Part shown: positions 1 to 6,387 of the stretch, one piece after another | Position numbering within the stretch: the stretch's first letter is position 1 | How the letters are laid out: each line of letters opens with the position of its first letter | NCBI GenBank assembly: GCA_003445555.1 | Contig: DMDI01000087.1 | Span: forward strand, 1 to 6,929 | Direction of reading: 5' to 3' | Length of the DNA: 6,929 bases | Origin: Desulfotomaculum sp. | GTDB taxonomy: Bacteria > Bacillota > Desulfotomaculia > Desulfotomaculales > Nap2-2B | The notes under the pieces: generated by a model | Database searches by the model: none | The model's input: only the letters and a program-made list of their open reading frames with translations | What the model was told of the DNA's origin: nothing | Translations under genes and position numbers: made by a program

Positions 1-21
1 TGCCAATTCCGCCACTCCGGC
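1..21 (-). tRNA. tRNA-Leu, 5' end only (truncated by left window edge)
   Basis: Read on the minus strand, the last 21 bases before the window edge match the acceptor 5' strand and D-arm of a bacterial leucine tRNA. The gene begins GCCGGAG at position 21. Standard tRNA positions are all met: U8, A14, G18-G19 and A21, with GCGG starting the D-stem. The GCC-GGAG start together with this D-arm is typical of leucine tRNAs in Bacillota. The anticodon, variable arm and 3' end lie outside the window, so the isoacceptor cannot be named. A strong promoter just upstream (70-41) supports a real, independently transcribed gene, perhaps the first of a tRNA cluster. Confidence 0.85.
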
Positions 22-40
22 AACAAGGCTCATCACTACA

Positions 41-70
41 AATTTACCATAACAATTATGATTTTGTCAA
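41..70 (-). promoter_or_regulatory. Sigma-A promoter of the tRNA-Leu gene, with extended -10
   Basis: On the minus strand there is a perfect -35 box, TTGACA (70-65), an 18-base spacer and a -10 box TAAATT (46-41; four of six consensus bases). The -10 is preceded by TGG (49-47), an extended -10 TGn element that would offset its imperfect match and the long spacer. Transcription would start near position 34, about 13 bases before the mature tRNA 5' end, which is a normal leader for RNase P to remove. Start site and strength are inferred. Confidence 0.7.
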
Positions 71-99
71 CCGGCTTTGCTAGATACCCTAGAATATTT

Positions 100-122
100 T
101 ACAGTAATTAGTAATCACCGTA
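100..122 (-). repeat. Imperfect inverted repeat between nifU-like gene and tRNA promoter
   Basis: On the minus-strand transcript TACGGTGA (122-115) can pair with TTACTGTA (107-100) across a 7-base loop, giving eight pairs of which two are G-U. It sits 21 bases after the nifU-like stop codon, where a terminator would be expected. It is AT-rich and has no U-tract after it, so it is not a convincing rho-independent terminator; it might act as a 3'-end or mRNA-stability structure. The wobble pairs form only on the minus-strand RNA. Confidence 0.3.
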
Positions 123-143
123 TTTATTTTTCAGTTTATGTTT

Positions 144-365
144 CTACACCTGAATTACTTCTTTAACTTCGGGAACCGATTGTTTGATTGTGCGTTCAAT
201 TCCTTGCTTTAACGTAAATGTGGACATGGGGCAGCATCCGCAAGCTCCTGTAAGCCGCACTTTTACCACGCCATCATCCGTAACATCTACCAACTCCACA
301 TTCCCGCCGTCTCTTTCTAAGGCGGGTCTTATTTTGTCCAAAATATCTTCCACTTTTGTGCGCAT
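144..365 (-). CDS. NifU-like Fe-S cluster scaffold protein (stand-alone NifU C-terminal domain)
   Basis: This cytosolic protein of 73 residues consists of a single NifU C-terminal (Nfu-type) domain, the module that carries an assembled Fe-S cluster and delivers it to apo-proteins. The family pattern is clear: an N-terminal helix ending in [16 protein letters not shown], a beta sheet, then [11 protein letters not shown] with Cys42 and Cys45 as the cluster-binding CxxC, followed by [10 protein letters not shown]. Usually two such proteins share a [4Fe-4S] cluster through this motif. Cys44 is an extra cysteine inside the motif. The 70-80 residue length is normal for free-standing members in Bacillota. 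ATG at 365 is preceded by AAAGGAG (384-378), 12 bases away, and by a nearer GAGG. It appears to be transcribed alone from a promoter in the gap upstream and has no obvious functional link to the transporter genes. Confidence 0.93.
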   Translation of the reverse strand: MRTKVEDILDKIRPALERDGGNVELVDVTDDGVVKVRLTGACGCCPMSTFTLKQGIERTIKQSVPEVKEVIQV

Positions 366-377
366 TCTTCCTCAAAA

Positions 378-384
378 CTCCTTT
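378..384 (-). promoter_or_regulatory. Shine-Dalgarno site of the nifU-like gene
   Basis: AAAGGAG on the minus strand lies 12 bases before the ATG at 365, a slightly long spacing. It sits in a strongly purine-rich leader (about 400-370). A weaker GAGG (373-370) lies only 4 bases from the ATG; either could position the ribosome. Confidence 0.55.
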
Positions 385-461
385 CTTTTTTTCTTTCTTC
401 TGTTTATTTGCTGGTCTTGATTATCCCTAAAAACATTTCAGCTATACTACAAGCTATCCTT

Positions 462-490
462 ATAATATCCAAAAGCAGTTATATTAGCAA
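462..490 (-). promoter_or_regulatory. Candidate sigma-A promoter for the nifU-like gene
   Basis: Minus-strand TTGCTA (490-485; four of six -35 matches) is separated by 17 bases from TATTAT (467-462; five of six -10 matches). It lies in the 191-base gap between the yknZ-like stop and the nifU-like start and would give a leader of roughly 90 bases. The gap is AT-rich, so a chance match is possible, but spacing and orientation are right and the gap holds nothing else convincing. Confidence 0.45.
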
Positions 491-556
491 GAAGAATTTA
501 AAACCTATTTTTGTATAAAGTCTTATAGTCCTTAATGAAAGTATTTCTTTCAGGCT

Positions 557-1738
557 TTACTCCTGCCTCAGAGCCTCAATTGGGTTCATTTTAGCCGCTC
601 TACCGGCCGGGTACAGGCCGAAGAAAATACCGATAGCGACAGAAAAGGCAAAGGCAATAAGCACAGTGCCAAAGGAAATTAAAGGCGGCCATTTAGCCAG
701 CCGGGCAACCAGCATTGAGCCCCCGGCCCCGATGACAACTCCTAAAAGGCCCCCGGCCAAGCACAAAACTACCGCTTCAATTAAAAACTGCTTTAAGACG
801 TCTTTTCTTCTGGCTCCCAGGGCCAGGCGAATACCGATTTCCCGCGTTCTTTCCGTAACCGAGACCAGCATAATGTTCATTACCCCAATCCCGCCTACCA
901 GCAAGGAAATACCGGCTACCGCCCCAATAATCAGGGTAATTATGCCGGTTATTTTACCGGCAATTTTCATTTGCTCTTCCAAACTGATGGCCTTATAGCG
1001 GTCTTTAGCGTTATGGCGGCGTTCTAAAACTTTTACCGCTTTGGCCATGGCGGCGCTAATTTTTTCCTGGTTAGCTGCCATACCTTCCAATTGTTGAATT
1101 AACCTTTGGCCTGATATGTCCTGGGCAAAGTTCAAAGGGACATAAATTCTTTTGCTGGTCTGAATTCCTAGAAAGCCGCTTTCTTCTTTGGTTAAACCGA
1201 TCACCTGGGCCGGGCGGTTATTGATCGTGACCCTTTTGCCCACGGGGTCAAGACGGCCAAAGATTTCCCCGGCCAGGGCCTGGTCCAGCACAGCTACCGC
1301 TCTGGTTGTTCCTGTCCCTTGACTGAGAAAACGGCCCCTGACTACTTTAACGTTGGCAACTTGAGCATAATCCGCCTCCGTGCCAATTACCTGGGCCGGT
1401 TTTTTATCTTTTGGCCCCCGCGCTACGGCCGGAATATAATAGGTTGGGGCCAGGTAAGTTATTTCCGGCACTAATTCTTTTATTACGGCTATATCTTGAA
1501 AGGTAAAGTCATGTTTTCCCAGTGGTTCACCTTCCTGCCAGTTTACGTAAATGGCAAAAATATTAGTCCCTATTTTCTGCAGTTCGGCCATTAACACGGC
1601 CTGTCCTCCCTGTCCCACGGCTACCACGGTAATTACGGCGGCAATACCAATCACAACGCCTAGAATAGTCAGGGAAGAGCGCATTTTATTTACCCACAGA
1701 CTTTCCAGGGCAAGGCGTAAACCCTCGATTAGGCTCAC
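557..1738 (-). CDS. yknZ: MacB/FtsX-family ABC transporter permease, YknZ-like
   Basis: This inner-membrane permease of 393 residues is the channel-side partner of the ATPase encoded just before it. The layout is that of MacB: a short cytoplasmic start, membrane helix 1 (about 21-43), a large extracytoplasmic MacB core domain (about 45-260), then a C-terminal FtsX domain with three helices (about 263-291, 317-345, 354-376). The conserved coupling segment TERTREIGIRLALGARRKDV (295-314) should touch the ATPase, and the protein ends in the usual RAAKMNPIEALRQE. Unlike E. coli MacB, the ATPase is on a separate chain, as in B. subtilis YknYZ. Translation starts at GTG, overlapping the upstream stop as GTGA, with AGAGGTG 8 bases before it. 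Such permeases couple ATP-driven movements to export or extraction of peptides, drugs or lipids at the membrane surface; the substrate cannot be read from sequence. Confidence 0.93.
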   Translation of the reverse strand: MSLIEGLRLALESLWVNKMRSSLTILGVVIGIAAVITVVAVGQGGQAVLMAELQKIGTNIFAIYVNWQEGEPLGKHDFTFQDIAVIKELVPEITYLAPTYYIPAVARGPKDKKPAQVIGTEADYAQVANVKVVRGRFLSQGTGTTRAVAVLDQALAGEIFGRLDPVGKRVTINNRPAQVIGLTKEESGFLGIQTSKRIYVPLNFAQDISGQRLIQQLEGMAANQEKISAAMAKAVKVLERRHNAKDRYKAISLEEQMKIAGKITGIITLIIGAVAGISLLVGGIGVMNIMLVSVTERTREIGIRLALGARRKDVLKQFLIEAVVLCLAGGLLGVVIGAGGSMLVARLAKWPPLISFGTVLIAFAFSVAIGIFFGLYPAGRAAKMNPIEALRQE

Positions 1739-2436
1739 TGGTTATTCACCTCTGGCGGAACGGACGTGATTTCTTCCTTAATCAGTTGGCCATCGCGAAA
1801 AAACAAAATGCGTCTGGCGTAAGCGGCTATTTCCTGCTCGTGGGTAACCAGCACAATAGTGGTTCCCTGCCGGTGCAGTTTCTTAAAAATGGTCATGACT
1901 TCCGTGCTGGCGTGAGAATCCAGGTTTCCGGTTGGTTCGTCGGCTAAAATTACGGCAGGTTGGTTGACCAGGGCCCTGGCGATAGCCACCCGCTGTCTTT
2001 CTCCCCCGGAAATTTCCGGCGGGCGATGACCGGCCCATTCCAAAAGGCCTACCTGGTTTAGGACTTCCTGAGCCCGCTGCCGGCGCTCTTTGGCCGGCGC
2101 TCCGGCGTAAATCATGGGCAACTCTACGTTCCGCAGGATATTTAAACGGGGTAAAAGATTAAAGGTTTGGAAAACAAAACCTATTTTCTGGTTGCGGACG
2201 CGGGCCAGTTCATCTTCGTTTAAGAGACTGACTTCACTATTCTCCAAGAAATAGCTTCCTGAAGTAGGGCGGTCAAGACAACCAAGAACATTTAAAAAAG
2301 TGGATTTACCGGAACCCGAAGGCCCCATAACGGCTACAAACTCTCCTTTTTCAATGGCCACGGATACTTCCTTTAAGGCCGGAAAAGAAATTTTTCCGCT
2401 CTGGTAAACTTTGGTTAACTGCTTGACGGTTATCAT
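1735..2436 (-). CDS. yknY: MacB/LolD-type ABC transporter ATP-binding protein, YknY-like
   Basis: This cytoplasmic ATPase of 233 residues powers the adjacent permease and is a full-length member of the MacB/LolD/YknY group. All nucleotide-binding motifs are present: Walker [10 protein letters not shown] (38-46), Q-loop Gln90 in [13 protein letters not shown], signature ISGGERQR (142-149), Walker B VILADEP with catalytic Glu167, D-loop GNLD (170-173) and switch His199 in VTHE. The FNLLPRLN stretch after the Q-loop and DEPTGNLDS are hallmarks of this group. Its ATG overlaps the stop codon of the fusion-protein gene as ATGA, and its own stop overlaps the permease start as GTGA, so the three proteins are probably made by coupled translation in matched amounts. 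The nearest purine boxes are poorly spaced (3 and 15 bases), which also favours coupling. Confidence 0.95.
   Translation of the reverse strand: MITVKQLTKVYQSGKISFPALKEVSVAIEKGEFVAVMGPSGSGKSTFLNVLGCLDRPTSGSYFLENSEVSLLNEDELARVRNQKIGFVFQTFNLLPRLNILRNVELPMIYAGAPAKERRQRAQEVLNQVGLLEWAGHRPPEISGGERQRVAIARALVNQPAVILADEPTGNLDSHASTEVMTIFKKLHRQGTTIVLVTHEQEIAAYARRILFFRDGQLIKEEITSVPPEVNNQ
1747..1753 (-). promoter_or_regulatory. Shine-Dalgarno site deciding the GTG start of the yknZ-like gene
   Basis: AGAGGTG on the minus strand, extending to GAGGTGA, is complementary to the 16S rRNA 3' end and lies 8 bases before the GTG at 1738. It lies inside the last codons of the ATPase gene and supports the GTG that overlaps that gene's stop. 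Confidence 0.7.
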
Positions 2437-3713
2437 TTTTCCTTTTCTTTTTCCTTTACGGTTTGTCCCGGCCGCAAGTTTTTAGGGGGGTTGATGATTA
2501 CTTTTTCACCTTTTTTAACCCCTTGCCTAACCTGCAGATAAAGTTCGTTGCCTGGATCCGTTTTGACCAGGGTGTACCTGGCCCGGCCATCCTTAACCAT
2601 AAAGACGGCCTGTTTTTTGTCTTTTTCTATCACGGCTTCGTAAGGGACCACCACGGCTTTTTTGATTTCTTTGGTCGTAATGGTTAAGTCAACCGTATAA
2701 CCAGGACGCAAGCCTTCCGTTGAGCCTAAGGGATTTATTTTTACGGCCACGGCCGGATTCGGGCTGTCTTGTTTGGCCTCATCCAGCGTAGATTTAGCGG
2801 CCGTGGGCGCTACCCGGCTAATCACCCCCCGGTATTCTTTTTGGGGCCGGGCGGGGCAGGAAAACCTTACCTTTTGGCCCGGGGCTAAAAGGCCGCTGTC
2901 GCTTTCGGCTATATCAGCGTTTAACTCCAACTGTTCAGGGTTGCCGATAACAAAAAGAAGGGCGCCAGGTGAAACATAGCTCCCCTTCTGACCGTTGCAA
3001 ATTAGCACCGTTCCCCTTTGGTCGGCCCTTAAAACAGTTTTTTCCATCTGCTGACGGATGTTTTTTACCTCCACCCGGGCTTGCTCCATCCTTGCCCGGG
3101 CGGTTTCTACCTCTTCTTTGGAAGGGCCGTTAACCAAAAGGTCATAACCGGCCTTAGCCGCCTGGTAATTTGCCTCCCGTTTTTTTGCCTCCCTTTCGGC
3201 CTCTTCCAGTTCTATTCTTGTAGCCGCTTCCTGTTCAAATAACTGACGGGTACGTTCCAGTTTCTTTTGGGCTTCCTTTAATTCCAGTTCGGCTTGGGTT
3301 AAAACAGCCTTTTCCCGCGCAATTTCTTCTGAACGCGGGCCGCTTTGCAGTTTGGCCAGCTCTATTTCCTGGATATTTAAACCGGCCAGAGCCTCTTCCA
3401 GGCGGTTTTCAAGGGAAGTTTGCTCTAGGCGGGCAAGAACCTGGCCTGCCTCTACTAAATCTCCTGTTTTTACCGTAAATTCGGTTAGCAAGCCACTGCT
3501 CTCGGCGTAAATTTCCTGTTTACCTAAAGCCTCCACCCGGCCGGTGGCAAATACAGTGGACACCAGGTCTTTTTCTTCCACGCGGGCGGTCTGGACCAAA
3601 ACAGGTGCTTCTTTAGCCTGCCTGGAGAGGTTAAAGTAAACCGTAGCCCCGATAACTAAAATAAGACCAATAATTAACAACACTTTTCCCGGGAAAAAAC
3701 GTCTTTTTACCAC
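2433..3713 (-). CDS. yknX: HlyD/MacA-type membrane fusion protein, YknX-like
   Basis: This extracytoplasmic adaptor of the ABC system has 426 residues from the GTG at 3713. Domains in order: a membrane anchor (about 10-28); the first half of a biotinyl-lipoyl domain (about 60-97, with GRVEALGKQEIYAESSGLL); a long alpha-helical hairpin (about 98-226), rich in Glu, Lys, Ala and Gln, whose two arms carry related stretches (GPRSEEIAREKAVLTQAELE at 125-144, GPSKEEVETARARMEQARVE at 196-215); the second lipoyl half (about 227-256); a beta-barrel (about 257-350); and a membrane-proximal domain ending in a charged EKEKEK tail. There is no lipobox, so anchoring is by the single helix. No TolC-like partner is present, as expected for a one-membrane host. 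The start is uncertain: no ribosome site precedes this GTG, and the frame stays open upstream past a perfect AGGAGG at 3760-3755, so the protein may begin about ten codons earlier. Confidence 0.92.
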   Translation of the reverse strand: MVKRRFFPGKVLLIIGLILVIGATVYFNLSRQAKEAPVLVQTARVEEKDLVSTVFATGRVEALGKQEIYAESSGLLTEFTVKTGDLVEAGQVLARLEQTSLENRLEEALAGLNIQEIELAKLQSGPRSEEIAREKAVLTQAELELKEAQKKLERTRQLFEQEAATRIELEEAEREAKKREANYQAAKAGYDLLVNGPSKEEVETARARMEQARVEVKNIRQQMEKTVLRADQRGTVLICNGQKGSYVSPGALLFVIGNPEQLELNADIAESDSGLLAPGQKVRFSCPARPQKEYRGVISRVAPTAAKSTLDEAKQDSPNPAVAVKINPLGSTEGLRPGYTVDLTITTKEIKKAVVVPYEAVIEKDKKQAVFMVKDGRARYTLVKTDPGNELYLQVRQGVKKGEKVIINPPKNLRPGQTVKEKEKEK

Positions 3714-3747
3714 TGGCTGGTTATTTATAGCCGGGCTTAAAATCGAC

Positions 3748-4473
3748 TTAAAAACCTCCTAATCCTTTAGCGCCAAAGGGGCTGGCTATTATAACCGCCC
3801 CGTAAATTACCCAAAGAATAAAGATAAAGGCCGCTGTTTTGCTAAAGCTTGTTTTTAAAGCCACTGCTCCACCCAGGGCAAGCAAGGCGAGAGACCATAG
3901 GCCAAAAGGGTCAACGAGGAATAATACCTTATAAGCTAGACTGCCGCTTTCGGCCGGTAAAAACATGGCTAAACTGGTAGTGACATTTTTTAAGTCTTCG
4001 GCCGGGCGCAGGGCAATTAAGACGCCCTGGATTACGCTGGCAATGGTGGTGGGGACGTAAGCAAATACACTTACCGCGTAAAGAGATTTAAAAGACGTTC
4101 TTTTGCTCGTTAAGTAGCCAAACAAAAGAAGTAAAACTGCGGTAAGCAGCCAGAATAAAAGGGGTCCGATAACCCCGCCTAAAACAGCCGTAACCGAGGT
4201 CACCGTCCCGACTATTCCTTTAAAGGCTGCGGCCTCCGGCGGCATTGGCCCGGCTTTTTCCATCATTAAAGCCGTAAAGGCTTTTAGCTTGGGTAAACAA
4301 AGCAAGGCGACCAGCAAATTTACCGCGCACAACACGATGGCGCCGCCAATAAAATTAGGACGTTCGGCAATGTCCAAAAAAACAGGGCGAGGGTTAACTA
4401 TTACGCCGGTTAGTCTTTGCCAGAGGCTAAAGTTTTTTATCCCGGCCTCAGGCTCAGGGATATTATTAACCAT
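3748..4473 (-). CDS. yknW: Yip1-family integral membrane protein, YknW-like
   Basis: This 241-residue membrane protein carries a Yip1-type domain. The family start is visible as LWQRLTGVIVNPRPVFLDIAERPN (17-40): a short amphipathic lead with a conserved Pro-rich 'NPR' segment before the first membrane helix. About five hydrophobic segments follow (roughly 40-60, 96-120, 132-155, 186-206 and 211-231). It has no catalytic motif and no signal peptide. As the first gene of a Yip1 - fusion protein - ATPase - permease operon it corresponds in position, size and family to B. subtilis YknW, an accessory membrane component thought to help assemble the YknXYZ transporter. ATG at 4473 has a good ribosome site, AAGGCGGTG, 7 bases upstream. 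Family assignment is by pattern and context. A structural or assembly role is inferred, not visible in the sequence. Confidence 0.85.
   Translation of the reverse strand: MVNNIPEPEAGIKNFSLWQRLTGVIVNPRPVFLDIAERPNFIGGAIVLCAVNLLVALLCLPKLKAFTALMMEKAGPMPPEAAAFKGIVGTVTSVTAVLGGVIGPLLFWLLTAVLLLLFGYLTSKRTSFKSLYAVSVFAYVPTTIASVIQGVLIALRPAEDLKNVTTSLAMFLPAESGSLAYKVLFLVDPFGLWSLALLALGGAVALKTSFSKTAAFIFILWVIYGAVIIASPFGAKGLGGF
3755..3760 (-). promoter_or_regulatory. Perfect Shine-Dalgarno site, start codon of yknX-like gene in doubt
   Basis: Minus-strand AGGAGG, continuing into GTT, lies in the last codons of the yknW-like gene. It is 41 bases from the GTG at 3713, too far to serve it directly. The yknX frame is open from just after a TAG at 3761-3759. 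The only start-like codon at a usable distance is ATT at 3743-3741 (11 bases away), which would add ten residues and leave 4 bases between the genes. It may alternatively be just the Leu-Gly-Gly codons of yknW. Confidence 0.45.
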
Positions 4474-4575
4474 TTTATACCACCGCCTTTAAAAAATAAA
4501 AAATAATGATTCTTAGTTTAATATTATTCTTCCTTTACTTCCTAATTTCCTGCAAAAAATTGCATTTTCTAAAAA
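4474..4575 (-). other. AT-rich intergenic gap between the exporter and the yknWXYZ-like operon
   Basis: These 102 bases are strongly AT-rich apart from the ribosome site. A small hairpin (TGCAA-TTTT-TTGCA, 4564-4551) lacks a following T-run, so it is not a standard terminator. A TTGCAG (4555-4550) has no -10 box at a workable spacing, and other candidate pairs match consensus poorly. The operon may therefore be read through from the exporter, or its promoter may be weak or atypical; the sequence does not decide. Confidence 0.4.
4481..4489 (-). promoter_or_regulatory. Shine-Dalgarno site of the yknW-like gene
   Basis: AAGGCGGTG on the minus strand differs at one base from the ideal AAGGAGGTG and lies 7 bases before the ATG at 4473. 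It confirms that start for the first gene of the operon. Confidence 0.7.
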
Positions 4576-6348
4576 TTATAGGGTACATTTCTTTATTTCT
4601 AGCAACCCAGGTTCCTCCGGGCACAGTTCAGTAAAAACAGCCGTATACACTCCTTTCCTGCTAATTAATTCGGCATGCGTTCCTTGTTCGGCAACCACGC
4701 CATTATTTAACACGATTATGTGCTCGGCTATCTTAACGGTGGACGGCCGGTGGGCAATCACAATAACGGTGGAAGTTTTCTTAAGTTCCATGACCGCTTG
4801 GTATATGGCGCTCTCTGTTTCCGGGTCAAGGAAGGAAGTAGACTCATCCAGAACAACTATTCTGGGGTTGGCTAAAAACAACCTGGCAAGGGCAATGCGC
4901 TGGGCTTCACCGCTAGATAGCTGGAACCCTCCTTCCCCGATCCAGGTATGGAATCCTTCAGGTAGCTGGATGATGAATTCATAAGCTCCAGCCTTATTGG
5001 CGGCAGAGAAAACTTGCTCTTCACTACAGGAACTCACCCCATAGCAGATGTTATCCCAGATACTACCGCTAAAAAGGAACTCTCCCTGAATAACATACCT
5101 AATGCTGCTTAGCAAGGATTCTATCGTAACCTGCCTTACGTCCACATTATCAATCAAAATCTTTCCCTCCCAGGGATCATAAAGCCTTACCATTAACCGC
5201 GCTAGCGTGCTTTTGCCAACCCCACTTCTTCCGACCACGGCGGTAATTTTTCGCGGCTCAAAGGCAACATTTAATCCTTTCAAAACTGGCTCTTCCGGCT
5301 TATCCCCAAACCAGACGTTCTCAAAAATTACTTTGCCTTCCTTCACGAGTAGCCTGATAGCTTCCGGGGGTTCGTATACCGCCGGCACCACTCGATAATA
5401 CTCCCAAAAACGGTATAGGCTAGCCCGGACATCCTGAAAAGAAAGAACGGTACCAACAACAGAAGCTATCCGGGGATATAGCATCCCTGCAATGAGCAAA
5501 AACGCCATAAGCGTTCCTAAAGTGATTTGCCCTGCTAGTACCAACCGCCCTCCGTACCATAAAATGCCGAAAGACCAGATGTTATTAACCAGCACCACGG
5601 ATAACTCCGAAAACTTGCCAAGCATAAAAGTTTTGACGTTTATACCTACCAGTTCTTCCAGACCTGACTTAAAGCTGTATGCCTCCTTTGTCTGGGCATT
5701 TAACGTCTTGGTAAGCTGAATATTCCTAAATCTCTCGACCACGAAACCGGACAAAAACTGGGCTTTGCCTTTCTGAAGCAGGGCGTATTTTAACAACGGC
5801 TTCTGAAACCCAATAACCACAAGCACCTGCAAGCATAACACGGCGAAGACGAAAAGCGCCATTGGCAAGTTCCAGCCGACCATTATAGAGGAAATGATCA
5901 CGATAAAAAGCAAATCAATAGGTAGTCCAATGAGTAACCGGTTAAAGAAACTTTGAATGGTCTCCGTATCCCCAAAGATACGATAATTCAGCTCCCCGCT
6001 GCGCTGCATAGACAGGAAATCCACAGGTGCTTTTAGTAGTCGCCCGAATAGGTCGTGCCGCATTGTCAACTTGGTTCGCTCAAAAGTGTTAACTAGCACG
6101 TAGTCCGAAATAATTCCTGTAAAGAACAGAATGATGAGGATAACCCCGCAGATGATTAAAAGTGGTAAAAGTAAATCCCCTCGATTGGCATGAAAAATAA
6201 TATCGATCAGGAACTTGGTTAAGTAAGGGGTAGCAAGGCTAGTAAGCGAAAAAATGATACTGGTAAATAGACCTAGAAAAATGGCTCCCTTCTTACCCTT
6301 CAGGTAGCTTTTCGCCAATTTCCACAAAGCTATTAGATCTTTCCACAT
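4576..6348 (-). CDS. Half-size ABC exporter: fused membrane and ATPase domains
   Basis: This 590-residue protein has a six-helix type IV (ABCB-like) exporter membrane domain (about 1-320; hydrophobic segments near 20-45, 60-80, 135-155, 160-180, 248-266 and 275-295) followed by an ATPase domain (about 335-575). It should work as a homodimer or with a similar half-transporter. Motifs are complete: Walker A GRSGVGKST (373-381), Q-loop Gln421, signature LSSGEAQR (477-484), Walker B RIVVLDE (496-502, Glu502 catalytic), D-loop SFLD and switch His533 in AHRPST. The signature departs from LSGGQ at two places. The membrane-domain pattern PVDFLSMQRSGELNYRIFGDTETI resembles bacteriocin/peptide exporters, but there is no N-terminal C39 peptidase domain, so it would not cleave leader peptides. 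ATG at 6348 has GAAAGG 9 bases before it. It lies 39 bases after the PH-like gene, probably in one operon. Substrate unknown: peptide, lipid or drug are all possible. Confidence 0.92.
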   Translation of the reverse strand: MWKDLIALWKLAKSYLKGKKGAIFLGLFTSIIFSLTSLATPYLTKFLIDIIFHANRGDLLLPLLIICGVILIILFFTGIISDYVLVNTFERTKLTMRHDLFGRLLKAPVDFLSMQRSGELNYRIFGDTETIQSFFNRLLIGLPIDLLFIVIISSIMVGWNLPMALFVFAVLCLQVLVVIGFQKPLLKYALLQKGKAQFLSGFVVERFRNIQLTKTLNAQTKEAYSFKSGLEELVGINVKTFMLGKFSELSVVLVNNIWSFGILWYGGRLVLAGQITLGTLMAFLLIAGMLYPRIASVVGTVLSFQDVRASLYRFWEYYRVVPAVYEPPEAIRLLVKEGKVIFENVWFGDKPEEPVLKGLNVAFEPRKITAVVGRSGVGKSTLARLMVRLYDPWEGKILIDNVDVRQVTIESLLSSIRYVIQGEFLFSGSIWDNICYGVSSCSEEQVFSAANKAGAYEFIIQLPEGFHTWIGEGGFQLSSGEAQRIALARLFLANPRIVVLDESTSFLDPETESAIYQAVMELKKTSTVIVIAHRPSTVKIAEHIIVLNNGVVAEQGTHAELISRKGVYTAVFTELCPEEPGLLEIKKCTL

Positions 6349-6387
6349 GAGATTAAACCTTTCTTAAGTATAGTTAGTGAAAATAAA

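Noticed and set aside
184..420. Plus-strand open frame overlapping the nifU-like gene
   Set aside because: It is the antisense shadow of a clear NifU-domain gene. The other plus-strand frames in the window (666-998, 1551-1769, 2463-2979, 4289-4492, 4718-5719, 6403-6753) are likewise antisense to strong genes and show no domain pattern.
404..436. Ten-codon minus-strand ORF (MFLGIIKTSK) in the nifU-like leader
   Set aside because: It has an ATG and a stop but no ribosome site in front of it, and such short frames are expected by chance in AT-rich DNA.
536..552. Inverted repeat TGAAAG-AAATA-CTTTCA just after the yknZ-like stop codon
   Set aside because: Well placed for a terminator, but the stem is six weak pairs and no T-run follows on the minus strand.
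2433..3713. Fusion protein as part of a TolC-linked tripartite MacAB pump
   Set aside because: No outer-membrane factor gene is present, and the YknW-type first gene and Gram-positive-like context fit the YknWXYZ arrangement better. A host with two membranes cannot be fully excluded from this window.
4551..4564. Small hairpin TGCAA-TTTT-TTGCA after the exporter gene
   Set aside because: Five-pair stem with no U-tract after it; it fits chance in an AT-rich spacer better than a terminator.
4576..6348. Exporter as a C39 peptidase-containing bacteriocin maturation transporter
   Set aside because: The N-terminus goes straight into the membrane domain. There is no room for the roughly 130-residue peptidase domain and no catalytic Cys/His motif.
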